64,000 nucleotides of DNA from Desemzia sp. RIT 804 (GCF_016892605.1 NZ_JAFEMV010000003.1:248001-312000); one strand, 5' to 3'; positions 8,274 through 17,251 are shown, counted from the stretch's first letter. Made by a program: numbers and translations. Notes: generated from the sequence alone by a model not told the origin.

Positions 8274-8918
8274 TTAAATATCTTTTTTATCATCTGTTGT
8301 CCATTTTTCAACAAAGATCTCAATAGGCAATTTAAAATCCTCATAACGTTCTTCTAACTCTTGACGGCTCCAGTCCCACCATGCGATTTGAGCTAGTTTT
8401 TCTTTTATAGCTTCTGGAAAACGATCTTTTATGTGTTTTGCCGGCACTCCTCCAACAATGGTATAGGGCTGTACATCTTTAGTCACGACAGCGCCGCTTC
8501 CAATGACCGCACCATCTCCCACAGTGATACCAGACTGAATGATCACACCATGACCGATCCAGACATCATTACCGATATTTGTATATTTGTTCCGTCTTTT
8601 TTCTAAAAAATCTGTATCTTTTTCAGAAAAATCGTAGCCGCTCCCATTGTAGGTAAACATGTGCTGAGAAGGACGTTCATATGGATGATTCGTAGGGCCA
8701 ATCCGAACCATATCAGAAATACTGTTAAAACGGCCTAGTTTTGAATTTTGGATAAAGCAATAATCTCCAGTATAGGTATAACTGCCGATTTCAGAATGAT
8801 CAATCGCATTTTGTTTGCCGATTTCGGTATATTCACCGAATATGGTTTCCTTGACCTGACTGTCTTTCCCGATAACAGGGCGATCCATGTATAGTTTAGT
8901 TGGTTCAATATGCATAGC
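8274..8918 (-). CDS. Left-handed beta-helix acyltransferase (hexapeptide repeat, CatB/phosphonate-type)
   Basis: This 214-residue hexapeptide-repeat transferase has repeated [LIV]-G-x4 turns through the first two thirds (IGSYTYTGDYCFIQNSKLGR; IGNDVWIGHGVIIQSGITVG; DGAVIGSGAVVTKDV). The catalytic His of the xenobiotic acetyltransferases is seen in IGPTNHPYERPS. PYTIVGGVPAKHIKDRF and AWWDW resemble the acyltransferases found with phosphonate genes and the Vat/CatB group. It probably acetylates a small molecule from acetyl-CoA; the substrate is unknown. The ATG at 8918 is favoured over the TTG at 8975 because AGAGG precedes it. It is divergent from the SerA-like gene. Confidence 0.82.
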   Translation of the reverse strand, partial: AMHIEPTKLYMDRPVIGKDSQVKETIFGEYTEIGKQNAIDHSEIGSYTYTGDYCFIQNSKLGRFNSISDMVRIGPTNHPYERPSQHMFTYNGSGYDFSEKDTDFLEKRRNKYTNIGNDVWIGHGVIIQSGITVGDGAVIGSGAVVTKDVQPYTIVGGVPAKHIKDRFPEAIKEKLAQIAWWDWSRQELEERYEDFKLPIEIFVEKWTTDDKKDI

Positions 8919-9031
8919 CTCAAACCTCTCAATCTTTTCTTTTAGTGTAGCGAATGATAAAATAAATAGCAACAATTCAAAATTTTATTCATTGCATGAC
9001 TACGAGACAGTAGAAGAAATGAGGCAGAGCT

Positions 9032-10183
9032 ATGTATAAGTTACGATTAATTGATCCCATTGCCGATGGTCTCATCGCTAGATTGCAGAATCCAAACTTT
9101 GAAATCAGCCAAGTGGGAGATCCAGAAGGCATTTTGGTTCGAAGCTCCAATGTGCCTGATGAATGGATAACAGATGAGTTATTGGTTATTTCTCGAGCAG
9201 GGGTCGGTGTCAATACGATCAATCTAGAAGCCGCTACTGAAAATGGAACAGTTGTTTTAAACACGCCAGGAGTCAATGCAAATGCAGTCAAAGAATTGGT
9301 TTTGACTTGCCTATTGTTGACTGTCCGTCCTGTAACGGCAGCAGCAGAAATGGTCCGCACGCTTAATGGACCGGATATATTGATGCAGTCAGAGTCCAAG
9401 CGTTCAGCTTATATTGGGCAAGAACTTCAAGGGAAAACTATTGGCTTACTGGGATTGGGGGCTATTGGCACCCAAATTGCCAGAAATTGTTATGATCTGG
9501 GGATGGAAGTATTAGGCTATGCTAGACGTAATCATGATATTGATTATGTGAATCAAGTCAATTTAGATGAATTGCTCCGCCTTTCAGATTTTGTCGTCAT
9601 TGTTTTACCTTTGACTGATGAAACAAAAAATTTACTAACAGAAGAAAAACTGCGTCAAATGAAAAAAGGAGCCTATTTGCTCAATTTTGGGCGTGGCCCG
9701 ATTGTGAACAGTACAGGAATATTGAAGGTCCTGCAGGATGAGACCATAGCTGGTTACATTACTGATTTCCCTCAAGAAGAATACCTTGGACACCCTAATA
9801 TATTAATGCTTCCCCATATTGGCGGAACTACTCAGGAAGCTTTGAAGGGTGGAGACCGGCTCGCCGTAAGAGCATTGCGCAATTTTTTGTTATTTGGAAC
9901 GGTTAGAGAATCAGTCAACTATCCGGCTACTCGTCTTGTATTTCAGTCACCGTATCGTCTTACCATTTTTTATCAACAAACTGGTAAGACATGGTCCAAA
10001 ATCATGAACTATTTGGACCAAGAAAACCTTAAAATTGGAAATATGGTCAGTAATGGAAAAGATGGTTACGTCTATATGCTGATTGATTTAGAAGAAACTT
10101 TTAATCGAATCGAACCGATTGCGAAAAAAATCCAAACTATACCTTCTGTCAAACGGGTACGTATATTATCTCGCCCACTTTAA
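9032..10183 (+). CDS. D-isomer-specific 2-hydroxyacid dehydrogenase, SerA-like
   Basis: The 383-residue enzyme has the NAD-binding fingerprint GLLGLGAIGTQIA (~142-154) and the catalytic residues in FGRGPIVN (Arg), the Glu/Asp region DFPQEE, and PHIGGTTQEA (His). The C-terminal ~75 residues form a small domain that may be ACT-like. It fits 3-phosphoglycerate dehydrogenase, which opens serine biosynthesis, but no serC or serB is adjacent, so another 2-hydroxyacid substrate is possible. It begins 113 bp from the divergent acyltransferase and ends 13 bp before IS30 copy 2. It is cargo of the outer rpsI element. Confidence 0.82.
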   Translation: MYKLRLIDPIADGLIARLQNPNFEISQVGDPEGILVRSSNVPDEWITDELLVISRAGVGVNTINLEAATENGTVVLNTPGVNANAVKELVLTCLLLTVRPVTAAAEMVRTLNGPDILMQSESKRSAYIGQELQGKTIGLLGLGAIGTQIARNCYDLGMEVLGYARRNHDIDYVNQVNLDELLRLSDFVVIVLPLTDETKNLLTEEKLRQMKKGAYLLNFGRGPIVNSTGILKVLQDETIAGYITDFPQEEYLGHPNILMLPHIGGTTQEALKGGDRLAVRALRNFLLFGTVRESVNYPATRLVFQSPYRLTIFYQQTGKTWSKIMNYLDQENLKIGNMVSNGKDGYVYMLIDLEETFNRIEPIAKKIQTIPSVKRVRILSRPL

Positions 10184-10196
10184 TGATAATTCCGTT

Positions 10197-11249
10197 TGTC
10201 AATATACGCTAGACAAATCTATTTCGTGTACGCAACTCAAAAATACTTCCAGCGGTGTCTGATAATTTAAGGACTTTCGTGGGATATTGTTTCTCTTGCT
10301 CGCGACTGAAGAGACAAAGGCTTGGTCGACTTGATTAAAATCCATATCTTTTGGCAGTCCATCTTTTCGCAGCAAACCATTGGAGTTTTCATTCAACGCT
10401 CGTTGTGAAGGCGTTCCTGGATCGGCGAAATAAATAGCGATGTCATGCTGGTTGCTTAAGGCTTTCCAATTGGAGAATTCTTTTCCACAATCAAAGGTAA
10501 TGGATTTAAATAAATGCCGGGGAATTGATCCAAACCAGTGGTTCAGAGTGTTCTCAATATAGATCGCCTTCCGCACATCGGGCTTCAAGGTGATGATGAT
10601 TTTTGATAGACGTTCTACCAAAGTTATGACAGCACTCTTATGATGGATGCCAACAATGGTATCGCCTTCGATATGGCCAAATTCTTCTTTAAATGTGGGG
10701 TAATCGTTCTCTCTTTCAACGATATTCCGCTTGAACGCCTGTTTTCCTCGGCGTTCTTGATGACCATTCGGTTTCTTCTTACCCTTCCTTCATGGACAGA
10801 GTCGATTCATCGAATACCTTTTCCTTGAACTGGCGGTAAAGGGTTCGCATGGAACAGCTCATTAGTTTCTCTTTACGGCCAATAATAACGTCCGGTGTCC
10901 AGCCTTGGGCAATTTTTTCCTTGACGTAGGTCTGTTGTTCCTGCGACAAAACAATTTTCCATCTGCCACAGCGTTTCTTATTTTCCTTGTACTGTTGGTA
11001 GTACTCGAGGGCCGTATGGCCTTTCTTCAGGAAGTTGATGACGTTATAAATCGGTGTTCGAGATTGTTTTAGGTACACAGCTATTTTGGCAATTTTGATA
11101 TTTTGGTGATAGTAAGACTCTATCATCACCAGTTCATCCGTGGTAAGATGGGTATAGGTCATTCGTGATCACTCCTATGTTTTCTTTGGCGGAAATACAT
11201 TTTGAGTGTACCACGAATGGCTTATTTATTTGTCTAGCTTAATTTTACA
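10197..11249 (-). mobile_element. IS30-family insertion sequence, copy 2 (full length)
   Basis: The ~1053-bp element has terminal inverted repeats TGTCAATATACGCTAGACAA at the left and TTTGTCTAGCTTAATTTTACA at the right. It is the only copy here with both ends and full length. The transposase resembles ISLpl1-type IS30 elements of lactic acid bacteria. Confidence 0.88.
10199..11162 (-). pseudogene. IS30-family transposase with a frameshift
   Basis: The N-terminal frame (11162 to ~10790) has the IS30 HTH (MTYTHLTTDELVMIESYYHQ; AVYLKQSRTPIYNVINF) and GWTPDVIIGR. After one extra base in ATGAAGGAAGGG (~10789) the reading continues in a second frame with EGDTIVGIHHKSAVITLVER, ITFDCGKEFSNW, YFADPGTPSQRALNE and NSNGLLRKDGLPKD, the DDE region. 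Without the shift this would be a ~320-aa transposase. IS30 is not known to use programmed frameshifting, and copy 3 shifts at a different base, so I treat it as inactivated. Confidence 0.85.
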
Positions 11250-11435
11250 ATCAGCAGAGTTAAAAACTGCGAGAGTTCAATATTTGATTGTTCCTAACGT
11301 AGTTTTATAATCTCAAACTCCTCCAGATCTAATCTTTCCAGTAAAATATATTCCCGCTAATAACTGTTTTGTTGAAAATGGATATTATTAAAGGCCAATT
11401 TTAATATATTTTTGCAATTGTTCTTTTCGTTTCAT

Positions 11436-12155
11436 TTACAAGGGTAAATCTCTTTTGGTAAAGGCTACCATACTAACGATATATGTGACTGCCCCAATCC
11501 CAGCTAATACAATGAATTTCCAGATAAAATTTGAAGAAGTTTCCGTAATTGAACTTATATCATACAGAGAGACGATCGTAAAGTTTTTCATATATTGAAA
11601 TGTTTCTCCAAACATAGCCATAATTGATAATAATAGGAATGCTCCAACGATCCCGCCGCCTACAGCAACTACATATTTTGAAAGATTAAAAATACAAGAT
11701 GTAAGGAAGCAGATACCGCTAAACGCCATGTTCAACACAAATAGACCTAGATTCAGCAAAAGAATAATTTGGATATCCGATGAATTTATATCTCCCATTG
11801 CGATATAGTCTGAAAGTATATGTGCTCCGGCGGAGATTACAAACATTAAAAATAAGGACCCTATAAAAAATGTAATCTGTGTAACAGCTACTTTTAAGCG
11901 TTTTACGGGAGTTGATAAAATATACGCCATTGTTCCTTTGTCAACTTGCGAAGCAATCAGCTTATTGGAGGTTATGATGACGTAAACAGCAGATAACAAT
12001 CCAGGAAGCATATTATAATATATTTGCCCTGTTGATTGTACAGGGATACCCGTGCTTGCTATTAAGGAGACCATCGCTGCCTGGACACCTGTAAGTATTA
12101 CCCAAAGGGAAAAATTTGCTTTGATAGTTTGTTTCATTAAGGTAGTACTAATCAT
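11436..12155 (-). CDS. ABC-2 type transporter permease
   Basis: The 239-residue membrane protein has about six hydrophobic helices, among them WVILTGVQAAMVSLIAS, FFIGSLFLMFVISAGAHIL, ILLLNLGLFVLNMAFSGICF, VVAVGGGIVGAFLLLSIMAM and VLAGIGAVTYIVSMVAF. The cytosolic loop DKGTMAYILSTPVKRLKV is typical of ABC-2 permeases. The true start is the ATG at 12155, which overlaps the stop of the upstream ATPase gene and has GGAGG 9 bases before it; the longer ORF to 12254 is an artefact. With two ATPases it forms an exporter, perhaps of a peptide or antimicrobial. Confidence 0.85.
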   Translation of the reverse strand: MISTTLMKQTIKANFSLWVILTGVQAAMVSLIASTGIPVQSTGQIYYNMLPGLLSAVYVIITSNKLIASQVDKGTMAYILSTPVKRLKVAVTQITFFIGSLFLMFVISAGAHILSDYIAMGDINSSDIQIILLLNLGLFVLNMAFSGICFLTSCIFNLSKYVVAVGGGIVGAFLLLSIMAMFGETFQYMKNFTIVSLYDISSITETSSNFIWKFIVLAGIGAVTYIVSMVAFTKRDLPL

Positions 12156-12156
12156 G

Positions 12157-13062
12157 CTAAGCGACCTCCGTATTGTTATAGATTTCTTTGAAACATTTTT
12201 CCAAAGTATAAGGTTGATGAGAAATAAAACGCACATCCAACATAGAGAGTACATTGAATAGTTTGTTAATATCTTTATCCCATATATGAATGTTTACTTG
12301 ATTATATTCGTCTTGTCGACGGGTGATATTAAAAGGTTGTTTGGAAAACTTATTATAATCGTCTTTATTATTGAATTCGATTTTATACTCCTTTAGCTTT
12401 TCATTGCCACGAATTGTTTCCATATCTACCACATGAATGATCTTACCATTCTTCAAGAAGGCAACACGGTCGCAACTATTTTCCATTTCGTCAAACATAT
12501 GGCTGCTCATAAAAATGGTTTTGCCTTTTTTTTTCTCATTCTTGATAATCTCGGTAAATGATTTTTGCATAAGCGGGTCAAGCCCTGTAGTAGCTTCATC
12601 CAGCAGCAGTATATCAGAATTGTACATAAATGCATTGACAATGGCGATTTTTTGCTTCATTCCTTTACTCATGCGTTTAAGTTTCGCTGTTGCATCAAGA
12701 TTTAGATGATCGATCAACTCCTCCGCATAAGCCATACTTTTAAGCCCCATGTAATCAGCTTGTAACTTGAGAAAATCCATGCCACTGTGAGTATCAGGAA
12801 ATGAAATTTCTCCAGGAATATAACCTACATACTTTTTTAGTTCAGCGGCCTTTTTCCAGCAATCTTTGTCCATAATGCTTGTATTTCCTTTATCTGGATG
12901 CAAAAAACCCATAAGGTGTCGCATGATTGTCGTTTTCCCACTGCCATTGATGCCGACTAGACCGAATACTTCTCCTTTTTTAATATTGAGATCTACATCA
13001 AATATTCCTCGTCCTTCACCAAAATCTTTTGTAAGGTTTTTAATCTTAATCATTTCATCCAT
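12157..13062 (-). CDS. ABC transporter ATP-binding protein (second of pair)
   Basis: The 301-residue ATPase has Walker A GINGSGKTT, a degenerate ABC signature (RMSKGMKQK in place of LSGGQ), Walker B ILLLDEATTGLD and switch His SSHMFDEME. A ~75-residue C-terminal extension follows (YKIEFNNKDDY to LEKCFKEIYNN), common in exporters of the CcmA/YtrB type. The ATG at 13062 is preferred because GGGGG lies 8 bases upstream. It is about half identical in arrangement to the next gene upstream, so the two ATPases probably form a heterodimer on the single permease. Confidence 0.88.
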   Translation of the reverse strand: MDEMIKIKNLTKDFGEGRGIFDVDLNIKKGEVFGLVGINGSGKTTIMRHLMGFLHPDKGNTSIMDKDCWKKAAELKKYVGYIPGEISFPDTHSGMDFLKLQADYMGLKSMAYAEELIDHLNLDATAKLKRMSKGMKQKIAIVNAFMYNSDILLLDEATTGLDPLMQKSFTEIIKNEKKKGKTIFMSSHMFDEMENSCDRVAFLKNGKIIHVVDMETIRGNEKLKEYKIEFNNKDDYNKFSKQPFNITRRQDEYNQVNIHIWDKDINKLFNVLSMLDVRFISHQPYTLEKCFKEIYNNTEVA

Positions 13063-13078
13063 ATATTTTCCCCCAAAT

Positions 13079-13975
13079 TTAAGCCTTTTTTTCATAAAAG
13101 CGCATAAAGTAACTTTCAAGTGTGAATTTTATTTCTCTAAAGCTCTTGATATGATACTTTGATAATATTGTAAGCAAATGATTGATTTCTTTATCATGTA
13201 TTCCGACTTCGGCAACATGCTTTTCAATATCCGAATAGGACACAGTAATATCCGATTCCTTCTCGAACAGCTTAACTTCCCGTGCGCTTTCAAATGTGAT
13301 ATGAAACATTTTGTTTTTATTGTAGCGAATATCAGCTGCTTTAACTGTTGAAACGATCTTCCCATCTTTGATAATTGCGATCGTATCACAAATGGCGTCA
13401 ACTTCACTGAATATATGACTGGATAGTAGAATAGTTTTCCCTTGTCTCTTTTCTTCTTTCATAAATTTTATGAAAACTTCCTGCATCACCGGATCAAGTC
13501 CACTAGTTGGCTCATCCAGTATTAATATATCCGGATCTGCCATGAACGCTGTAACTACCGCGAGTTTACGTTTGTTTCCTAAACTCATGCGTTTTATTTT
13601 TCCTTTCGGATCAAGCTGAAATATATCTAAAAGATAGTCAAGTCTTTGCTGGTTGTACGAATTTCTAAGGCCTTGCATCATTTGAATGAACTCAAGACCT
13701 GTAAGACCTTCTGGGAGAGCAACTTCGCCTGGCAAATATCCTACATTTTCTAAGATTTTACTTGTCTGTTTATTGCAAGACAATCCATTTATAGTCGCAC
13801 TGCCTTTCTCTGGATTAGAGAATCCTACCAAATGACGAATGGTCGTTGTTTTTCCTGCACCATTAGGTCCGAGAAAGCTTAATACCTCACCCTTATTGAC
13901 TTGTAGTGAGACGTCGAATATACCACGTCCATGACCATAGTCTTTTGTTAAATGATTTACTTCAATTACTGACAT
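13079..13975 (-). CDS. ABC transporter ATP-binding protein (first of pair)
   Basis: This 298-residue ATPase has Walker A GPNGAGKTT, signature-like RMSLGNKRK, Walker B ILILDEPTSGLD and the switch SSHIFSEVD. Like its neighbour it has a C-terminal extension (FHITFESAREVKLFEKE to LESYFMRFYEKKA). The order first ATPase, second ATPase, permease is a compact operon with gaps of 16 and 1 bases. A triple TTTAACA direct repeat upstream, also found before the adjacent response regulator gene, suggests control by that two-component system. Confidence 0.88.
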   Translation of the reverse strand: MSVIEVNHLTKDYGHGRGIFDVSLQVNKGEVLSFLGPNGAGKTTTIRHLVGFSNPEKGSATINGLSCNKQTSKILENVGYLPGEVALPEGLTGLEFIQMMQGLRNSYNQQRLDYLLDIFQLDPKGKIKRMSLGNKRKLAVVTAFMADPDILILDEPTSGLDPVMQEVFIKFMKEEKRQGKTILLSSHIFSEVDAICDTIAIIKDGKIVSTVKAADIRYNKNKMFHITFESAREVKLFEKESDITVSYSDIEKHVAEVGIHDKEINHLLTILSKYHIKSFREIKFTLESYFMRFYEKKA

Positions 13976-14046
13976 AGATTCTCTCCTTTTGATAGTTCTT
14001 TTCCTTTTAGGAATAATTCTATTATGTAGATCCTTTGTTTATCTCG

Positions 14047-14075
14047 AGTTAAAGAAATGTTAAAGTAGTGTTAAA
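14047..14075 (-). promoter_or_regulatory. Triple 11-bp-spaced direct repeat before the ABC operon
   Basis: On the minus strand TTTAACA-CTAC-TTTAACA-TTTC-TTTAACT occurs at exact 11-bp spacing, about 72-100 bp upstream of the first ATPase start. The same TTTAACA repeats precede the response regulator gene (15874-15891). Direct repeats at helical spacing are typical of OmpR-family response regulator sites. Confidence 0.65.
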
Positions 14076-14103
14076 AAAGCTTTGGTCACAGGACCAAAGC
14101 TCT
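14069..14103 (-). terminator. Terminator after the histidine kinase gene
   Basis: AGCTTTGGTC pairs with GACCAAAGCT around a 4-base loop, followed by TTTTTTA on the minus strand. It lies just after the kinase stop codon and overlaps the repeat array that drives the ABC operon. Confidence 0.85.
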
Positions 14104-14110
14104 AAAAATT

Positions 14111-15166
14111 TTACGGTATGCAGTTTAATTTAACAGTAAATGTTGTGCCTTCATTGACATGACTCTCGACTGACATTTTCCCGCCAATCAAATTGATCAC
14201 TTTTTTGACAAGTGCAAGACCTAAGCCGTTTCCCTCTGTCGAGTGAGACGTATCACCTTGATAAAATCTGTCAAAAACATGTGCCACAGTTTCTTCATTC
14301 ATGCCACATCCTGTATCTTTTATAGATACAATGGCAGAATTATTTTCCTTTTTAAGTGTTATTGAAATCGTACCATCTTCATCAGTAAATTTGATAGCAT
14401 TAGAAATAAAATTGTTCCAGACAAGTTCTAAAAGTGCACTATCATAATTCACAGCTACTTCTTCTATATCGTCTCCTACCATGGTAATATTCTTTTTTCC
14501 CCACAACTCCTCAAAGTTCAGTACGCACTCTCTGAGTTGCTCATCAAGCGCATATGGCTCTGAAACAGGAAAAAATTCTTGTTTCTCTAATTTGTTCAAT
14601 TTGAGAATATTTGTGATAAGTTCAGTCATTTTTTTTGAAGCTTCTACAATGGTTTTCCCATATTCCCGTCGTTCCTCTGTCGATAAACTATCATCCTGTA
14701 TAGCAGTTGCATAGCTCTGGATCACAGACAATGGGGCTTTAATTTCATGTGAAACATTTACTACAAAATCTGTTTTTAGGGTTTCGATCGTTGTAAGCTG
14801 CTCTGTCATTTTATTAAAGTCTTCGATCAAAACTTCAATATAATCCTTTTTGCTATCTTTACGATAAGAAGGGATTCTTACACTGAAGTCTCCTTCAGTC
14901 ACCCTTTTGGCCGCGTCAGCAATCGTCCTTATTGGTCTATCAAAATATACCCTTTTAAAGATACCTACTAGCAATGCTCCGATAAGCGATACGGTTAATA
15001 ACAAAGTGAGCACAACAATCATTTGCTTGTCTGCTTGAGTCTCCCAACGACGTATATAAATGATATGGTAATTGCTACATGCGAAAAAGATGATTAAAAA
15101 TATGACGAAAAATTCCTTTAGAGAAATAGTACTTGCAGTAATACGACTGTCTTTCTTTTTTTTCAC
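14111..15166 (-). CDS. Sensor histidine kinase with short extracellular loop
   Basis: The 351-residue kinase has two membrane helices (~17-37 and ~48-70) separated by only about ten residues (IRRWETQADK), which suggests intramembrane sensing or partner-dependent sensing rather than a ligand pocket. A HAMP domain follows (RPIRTIADAAKRVTEGDFSV), then the H-box NVSHEIKAPLSVIQ (His ~140), N-box WNNFISNAIKFT, and G boxes DTGCGM and GNGLGLALVKK. It starts with GTG overlapping the regulator stop (GTGA). The downstream ABC exporter is its likely output and perhaps its sensory partner. Confidence 0.9.
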   Translation of the reverse strand: MKKKKDSRITASTISLKEFFVIFLIIFFACSNYHIIYIRRWETQADKQMIVVLTLLLTVSLIGALLVGIFKRVYFDRPIRTIADAAKRVTEGDFSVRIPSYRKDSKKDYIEVLIEDFNKMTEQLTTIETLKTDFVVNVSHEIKAPLSVIQSYATAIQDDSLSTEERREYGKTIVEASKKMTELITNILKLNKLEKQEFFPVSEPYALDEQLRECVLNFEELWGKKNITMVGDDIEEVAVNYDSALLELVWNNFISNAIKFTDEDGTISITLKKENNSAIVSIKDTGCGMNEETVAHVFDRFYQGDTSHSTEGNGLGLALVKKVINLIGGKMSVESHVNEGTTFTVKLNCIP

Positions 15167-15834
15167 TTGATCACCGCCTTATATCCGAATCCACGGATCG
15201 TAACAATTTCAAAATCTTTACACTCTGAAAATTTTTCCCTAATTTTTGTGATGAACACATCGACTGTTCGTAAACCAGATTCGCTCTCCAATCCCCAAAA
15301 TTCAGAAATAAGCTGATTTCGAGTAAAACTCTTTTTCGGATAAGAAAGTAGCTTATAAAGGATATTAAATTCTCTTACAGACAAAGGGATTTCTTCTCCA
15401 TTTAAAATAGCGCAGCGTTCGTCCTCATCCATTGTAAGTTTTCCAACTGTCAGCTTTCGTTCATTTGCAATATTAGCACGACGAAGAAGAGCACCGACGC
15501 GCAAGACCATTTCATCCATATCAAAAGGTTTTACTAAATAATCATCGATTCCGATACGGAATCCTTTTTGTTTAGACGATATGTCATCACGTGAGGTCAT
15601 AAACAAAAGAGGAATGGTCCTATCTTGGTCTCGGATAGTTTTTGCAAATTCAAACCCATCAATCTCCGGCATCATAATATCGGAAATAATCAGATCAAAT
15701 CTCGCATTAAAAAGCAGGTCGTATGCTTCGATCGGATTCGTGCAACCTATCGCATGGTAGTTATTGTTATTCAAATATTTACAAACTATTTGGTTTAGTT
15801 TTATATCATCTTCGACCACAAGTATGCTAATCAT
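15163..15834 (-). CDS. OmpR/PhoB-family response regulator
   Basis: The 223-residue regulator has a receiver domain with acidic pocket EDD (8-10), phosphoacceptor Asp ~52 (SDIMMPE) and Lys in LVKPFD. A winged-helix DNA-binding domain follows (LSVREFNILYKLLSYPKK; TVDVFITKIREKF; TIRGFGYKAV). The start has AGGAGAGG 6 bases upstream. It forms an operon with the kinase. The TTTAACA direct repeats before this gene and before the ABC operon are its probable targets, implying autoregulation. Confidence 0.92.
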   Translation of the reverse strand: MISILVVEDDIKLNQIVCKYLNNNNYHAIGCTNPIEAYDLLFNARFDLIISDIMMPEIDGFEFAKTIRDQDRTIPLLFMTSRDDISSKQKGFRIGIDDYLVKPFDMDEMVLRVGALLRRANIANERKLTVGKLTMDEDERCAILNGEEIPLSVREFNILYKLLSYPKKSFTRNQLISEFWGLESESGLRTVDVFITKIREKFSECKDFEIVTIRGFGYKAVIK

Positions 15835-15855
15835 ATTTAGCCTCTCCTTTTTGAC

Positions 15856-15891
15856 ATTATTATATCATGGCATTGTTAAAGAAGTGTTAAA
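15856..15891 (-). promoter_or_regulatory. Response regulator gene promoter with TTTAACA direct repeat
   Basis: The minus strand has TTTAACA-CTTC-TTTAACA (15874-15891, 11-bp period) followed by TATAAT near 15860, about 25 bp before the start codon. The repeats occupy the -35 position, as expected for activation by an OmpR-type regulator. Confidence 0.65.
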
Positions 15892-15944
15892 TAGAAAGAT
15901 GGTTAGTAGTAAATAATAATTAGAGTGTTAAACATTTTGCGTAA

Positions 15945-16002
15945 AAGATTGAGACTGCCTATTTTCATGCTCAAAAAAAAAGAGAACTGCCATATAAGCG
16001 AG
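15945..16002 (+). repeat. Dispersed repeat, copy C (partial)
   Basis: ATTGAGACTGCCTATTTTCA then TGCTCAAAAAAAAAGAGAACTGCC resembles 17120-17163. It is followed at 16000-16030 by a hairpin (GAGGCTGCT ... AGCAGCCTC). It directly adjoins the truncated left side of IS30 copy 3. Confidence 0.5.
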
Positions 16003-16034
16003 GCTGCTAAAGTTTTTCAGCAGCCTCCATATGG

Positions 16035-17027
16035 CGTTTAATATCCCAACGACTTTCTTGGGATATTATTTCTCTTGTCTGCAACCGATGAAACAAAAAA
16101 TTGGTCGACTTAATTAAAGTCCATCTCTTTTGGCAGGCCATCTTTGCGAAGTAGACCGTTAGAATTTTCGTTTAAAGTGCGTTGTGAAGGTGTTCCAGGA
16201 TCCGCAAAGTAAATTGAGATATCATGATGGTTGCATAACGACTTCCAATTAGAAAATTCTTTTCCACGATCAAACGTAATGGACCGAAATAAATTCCTTG
16301 GAATACCTTGAAGCCATTGAATCAAGGCTGTCTCAATGTCGCTTGCCTTTCTCCCATTGGGTTTCAAGGTAATAATGACTTTAGATAGACGTTCCACTAA
16401 TGTGATGACAACACTCTTATGATGGAAACTTACAATGATGTCATCTTGGATATGGCCAAATTCTTCTTTGAATTGGGGATGATCTTTCGCTCTTTCTGTA
16501 ATATTTCGCTTAAAAGCTTGCTTTCCTCGATGCTCTTTATGACCATTGGGGTTTCTTTTTTCCCTTCATTGAAAGTATGGTTTCATCAAAGATCTTTTCT
16601 TGGAACTGGCGGTATAGGGTACGAACAGAAAACTTAATGAATACTTCCGACCGACCAATAATGACGTCAGGAGTCCAACCTTGTGTGACTTTTTCTTTGA
16701 TATAGGCCTGTTGTTTCTTTGAAAGGACGATTTTGCGACGCCCACAACGCTTCTTATTTTCCTTGTATTTTTGGTAATACTCAAGGGCCGTATGGCATTC
16801 TTTCAAGAAGTTAATGATGTTGTAAATAGGTGTTCGAGTTCGTTTTAAATAAGCGGCTATTTTCGCAACAGAGATATTTTTGTGGTAATAAGACTCTATC
16901 ATCACTAGTTCATCCGTGGCAAGATGGGTGTAGGTTATTCGTGATCACTCCTATGTCTTCCTTTAGTCGGAAATACATTTTGAGTGTACCACGAATGGTT
17001 TTTTTAGTTGTCTAGCTTAATTTTACA
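16035..17027 (-). mobile_element. IS30-family insertion sequence, copy 3 (left end lost)
   Basis: The right inverted repeat is present (GTTGTCTAGCTTAATTTTACA at ~17007-17027). The left terminal repeat and the last ~35 codons of the transposase are replaced by unrelated sequence. Close in sequence to copy 2 but inactivated independently. Confidence 0.85.
16060..16950 (-). pseudogene. IS30-family transposase, multiply broken
   Basis: The N-terminal frame to ~16540 carries the HTH (AYLKRTRTPIYNIINF) and GWTPDVIIGR and is cut by an extra C in a CCCC run (~16553). The DDE region in the next frame (SITFDRGKEFSNW, YFADPGTPSQRTLNE) ends at TAA where CAA is expected after MDFN (~16110). The start context is also changed (the ATG is converted, so the first available start is internal at 16905). 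The protein cannot be active. Confidence 0.85.
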
Positions 17028-17057
17028 ATCGGCGTATATATAACGTAAATTAATGTT

Positions 17058-17182
17058 TAGAGCAACTCTCTCCGTTCGCCTTGTAACTACATAAGTACAT
17101 CACTACGTTCTTACGGCTGCAGCAAATTGAGACTGCCAGTTTTCTGCGCATAAAAAAAGAGAACTGCATGTAAGCAATTCTC
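17058..17182 (+). repeat. Dispersed ~120-bp repeat, copy D, ending in a hairpin
   Basis: It matches 1680-1805 over its whole length and the partial copies B and C over AATTGAGACTGCCAGTTTTC then TGCGCATAAAAAAAGAGAACTGC. The final AGAGAACTGC..AAGCAATTCTCTTTT can form a terminator-like hairpin next to the rpsI duplicate D2. Confidence 0.6.
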
Positions 17183-17206
17183 TTTTGATGATATATATAA
17201 TAGTCT

Positions 17207-17251
17207 TAACGTTTTGAGTGGCTAGCTTTACGAGCTTTTTTAAGACCTGGT
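17207..17251. repeat. Second rpsI 3'-end duplicate (attachment site D2)
   Basis: TAACGTTTTGAG then AGCTTTACGAGCTTTTTTAA and GACCTGG repeat the end of rpsI (54706-54750), with an altered stretch TGGCT. It marks the boundary between the outer and middle integrated elements. Confidence 0.82.

Noticed and set aside
10779-11162. Programmed frameshifting in the IS30 transposase
   Set aside because: The shift in copy 2 and in copy 3 occurs at different bases and no slippery heptamer is in the right phase; mutation is the simpler explanation.
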